Below, one piece after another: positions 33,597 to 34,965 of a DNA stretch of 34,965 nucleotides. Each line of letters starts with the position of its first letter. Positions within the stretch are counted from its first letter, which is position 1. The notes beneath the pieces are model-generated. The model did not search any database, had not been told where the DNA came from, and saw only the letters and a program-made list of their open reading frames with translations. Made by a program: the position numbers and the translations under genes. This DNA comes from Thiodiazotropha sp037382065 (GTDB lineage: Bacteria; Pseudomonadota; Gammaproteobacteria; Chromatiales; Chromatiaceae). The stretch is from the NCBI GenBank assembly GCA_037382065.1, contig JARRQF010000002.1, positions 1 through 34,965 on the forward strand. Reading direction: 5' to 3'.

Positions 33597-34673
33597 TTAT
33601 TCAGCCCCTTCTCCACGAAGCAGTTCCATTAAATCCTTTATAAGGAGTGCCATCTCATGGTAGAGGATTTCGAATTCGTGACTATCTTCATCTTCAGGAA
33701 TTTCACCGATTCCCCACTCAAGCACCGAAGTATGGAAAGGAACCCGTGACAGGTATTTGGATATATCTTCCTGAAGAGTGACAATGACATGCTGATCAGC
33801 AATCTCTTTTTCCGTCAGTTGATCGAGTGATGAGATTGTGGCCTGACTGAAGTCAATACTTCGTTGATCCAGAAATGAGGTCAGATGGGGATTGATGGCA
33901 TCGGCCTGAATACGTCCAGCGCTGCGGTAGCGACCAGACTGAGGGTGGTTTTTTCGAGCGATAGCCTCAGCTAACTGGGAATGACAGCTATTATCCTCAT
34001 CGACAAACATAATATTAAATATTTTTGGTGACTTCTGCTCTCCAGTAACAGCAAAAACCGTCTCTTCGCATAGATTTTTTGCCTGATCAGAAACCCTTTT
34101 TAGTTGATTAAAGACAACGAAGATCGCCAATATCTCTTCGCCTCTTTCTCTGTGATCATTGGCCATCATCTCTGTATAGATTGTACTCAGGTTATACTCA
34201 AGCTCGCTGGTCATAAGCATAGAACTTTTCGCAAGTTCAGCATCCAATTCAGTAAAGGCTCTAATAGAGAACTTCATCATGCGTATAGTTTCATTAGCGA
34301 GCCGATCCAGCTCCCGCCCCAGATTGCCGCTCGGTGGTTTAGAAAGCTGGATGCCCTCTCGAGCGATAGTTACCGCGTAGTCGCCCATACGCTCCAACTC
34401 GATATTGGCGCGAATCACAGAGGAGAGAAGGCGTAAATGGCCACCAGTTGGTATGTGTATGGCAAAAAAACGGTGGCATATCTTATCGATTTCGCGCATA
34501 CAGCGATTGATTGGGTAGTCATTCAAGACCGTTGCATGGGCGAGTTTTCGGTCGCCCGTTTGCAGTGACTTAATCGAATTATTTATCGCTTTCTGAACCT
34601 GGGCACCCATTTTTGCCACGCGATCATGAATGTTATTGAGGTCACGCTCTAGGCGTTCTTCGAGATGGGACAT
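33597..34673 (-). CDS. phoU: PhoU fused to a catalytically dead low-molecular-weight phosphatase-like domain
   Basis: This protein has 358 residues, against roughly 220-240 for a normal PhoU. Residues 1-210 are a standard two-repeat PhoU: metal-binding-type motifs appear as ELERMGDYA (92-100) and QLKRVSDQAKN (190-200). Residues 217-350 resemble the low-molecular-weight phosphotyrosine phosphatase/ArsC fold, with IMFVDEDNSCHSQLAEAI at the P-loop, YRSAG strand, INPHLTSFLDQRSIDFSQ helix, and VIVTL strand. Compared with CxGNSCRS, the nucleophilic Cys is Asp225 and the Arg is His231, so catalysis is not expected. PhoU links Pst transport to PhoR signalling. The extra domain may bind phosphate or a phosphoprotein. 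GGAG precedes the ATG, and the next gene starts one base after the stop. Confidence 0.85.
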   Translation of the reverse strand: MSHLEERLERDLNNIHDRVAKMGAQVQKAINNSIKSLQTGDRKLAHATVLNDYPINRCMREIDKICHRFFAIHIPTGGHLRLLSSVIRANIELERMGDYAVTIAREGIQLSKPPSGNLGRELDRLANETIRMMKFSIRAFTELDAELAKSSMLMTSELEYNLSTIYTEMMANDHRERGEEILAIFVVFNQLKRVSDQAKNLCEETVFAVTGEQKSPKIFNIMFVDEDNSCHSQLAEAIARKNHPQSGRYRSAGRIQADAINPHLTSFLDQRSIDFSQATISSLDQLTEKEIADQHVIVTLQEDISKYLSRVPFHTSVLEWGIGEIPEDEDSHEFEILYHEMALLIKDLMELLRGEGAE

Positions 34674-34692
34674 TGGTTAATGCTCCGCTGTA

Positions 34693-34965
34693 AATGAATC
34701 AGCTGATGACCACTTAGTTTCAAACGATTCCAAACACATGATTTTCTAGTGTGGTGCTTCATACAAATTGACGATTATAGCGTGACGCTAAGCGGTTAGC
34801 CGCTAGGCGCGTGCCGCCGGGAATGGCTTCTCCCTTTCCAAGGCACGCAACAACGCGGATGACCGCTTAGCGTCACGCTATAATCGTCAATTTGTATGAA
34901 GCACCACACTAGAAAATCATGTGTTTGGAATCGTTTGAAACTAAGTGGTCATCAGCTGATTCATT
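34693..34965. repeat. 104-bp perfect inverted repeat at the window end, upstream of phoU
   Basis: Bases 34693-34796 are the exact reverse complement of 34862-34965. Between them lies a 65-nt centre with a further decayed stem, including GCGTGCC (34809-34815) against GGCACGC (34842-34848). The arms contain the upstream region of phoU, and a small palindrome TAGCGTGACGCTA lies in the left arm. The right arm ends exactly at the last base of the window. It is either a real MITE-like hairpin element or a fold-back joining artefact at a contig end. No gene is visible inside. Confidence 0.95.

Noticed and set aside
34680..34740. Pho box upstream of phoU
   Set aside because: TCAT repeats with roughly helical spacing are present, but the CTGTCAT-type half sites are not. 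The region is also part of the inverted repeat, so a PhoB site is not supported.

Overview
The window looks like one chromosomal contig from a gammaproteobacterium. Support comes from a Pst/PhoU operon, a YjfI/PspA/YqiJ/YqiK-type envelope cluster, a LamB-family porin and a Tus-like protein. A sulphur-oxidising or environmental lineage such as Chromatiales or Thiotrichales relatives is plausible, but the sequence does not prove it. No tRNA, rRNA or CRISPR array was recognised.

Layout. (1) 1-889: a minimal nucleotidyltransferase gene whose start overlaps the end of a decayed TnpB fragment. (2) 890-7332: an alpha-glucoside-type sugar uptake locus, with binding protein, two permeases and ATPase on the plus strand, facing a convergent LamB-like porin. 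(3) 7333-10590: an accessory patch. It holds an IS200/IS605-like hairpin, a REP-like palindrome, a macro-domain gene, an orphan secretin-N-domain protein, a Tus-like replication-terminus protein, a dead TnpB N-terminus and a large inverted repeat. The gene-free stretch 7333-7692 holds only the hairpin and the REP-like repeat. The gene-free stretch 10028-10590 holds the TnpB relic, the inverted repeat and a weak promoter. (4) 10591-17791: a 1920-residue soluble hybrid histidine kinase with nine PAS domains, followed by a REC-PAS-GGDEF diguanylate cyclase. (5) 18036-28462: a seven-gene minus-strand cluster of YjfI-like, PspA, a small conserved protein, YqiJ-like, flotillin, a giant DUF3686-type AAA+ ATPase and an M50-type membrane protease, read from a promoter with a perfect palindromic operator candidate. 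(6) 28730-29965: an MFS transporter, divergent from that cluster. (7) 30022-34673: a minus-strand phosphate operon in the order phoU-pstC-pstA-pstB2-pstB1, without pstS. (8) 34693-34965: a 104-bp perfect inverted repeat that ends exactly at the window edge.

How the parts work together. The porin and ABC system form an outer-to-inner membrane sugar route. The hybrid kinase and cyclase look like a phosphorelay feeding c-di-GMP. The PspA/flotillin/AAA+ cluster combines an ESCRT-III-superfamily protein, a membrane scaffold, a candidate remodelling ATPase and an intramembrane protease, so a membrane-repair or envelope-stress machine is a reasonable inference.

Most novel points: the two PstB ATPases have complementary losses that predict an asymmetric heterodimer; PhoU is fused to a low-molecular-weight phosphatase-like domain that has lost its catalytic Cys and Arg; a divergent Tus homologue sits in an AT-rich accessory patch; and five IS200/IS605-type relics are scattered through the window, one of them between the two pstB genes.
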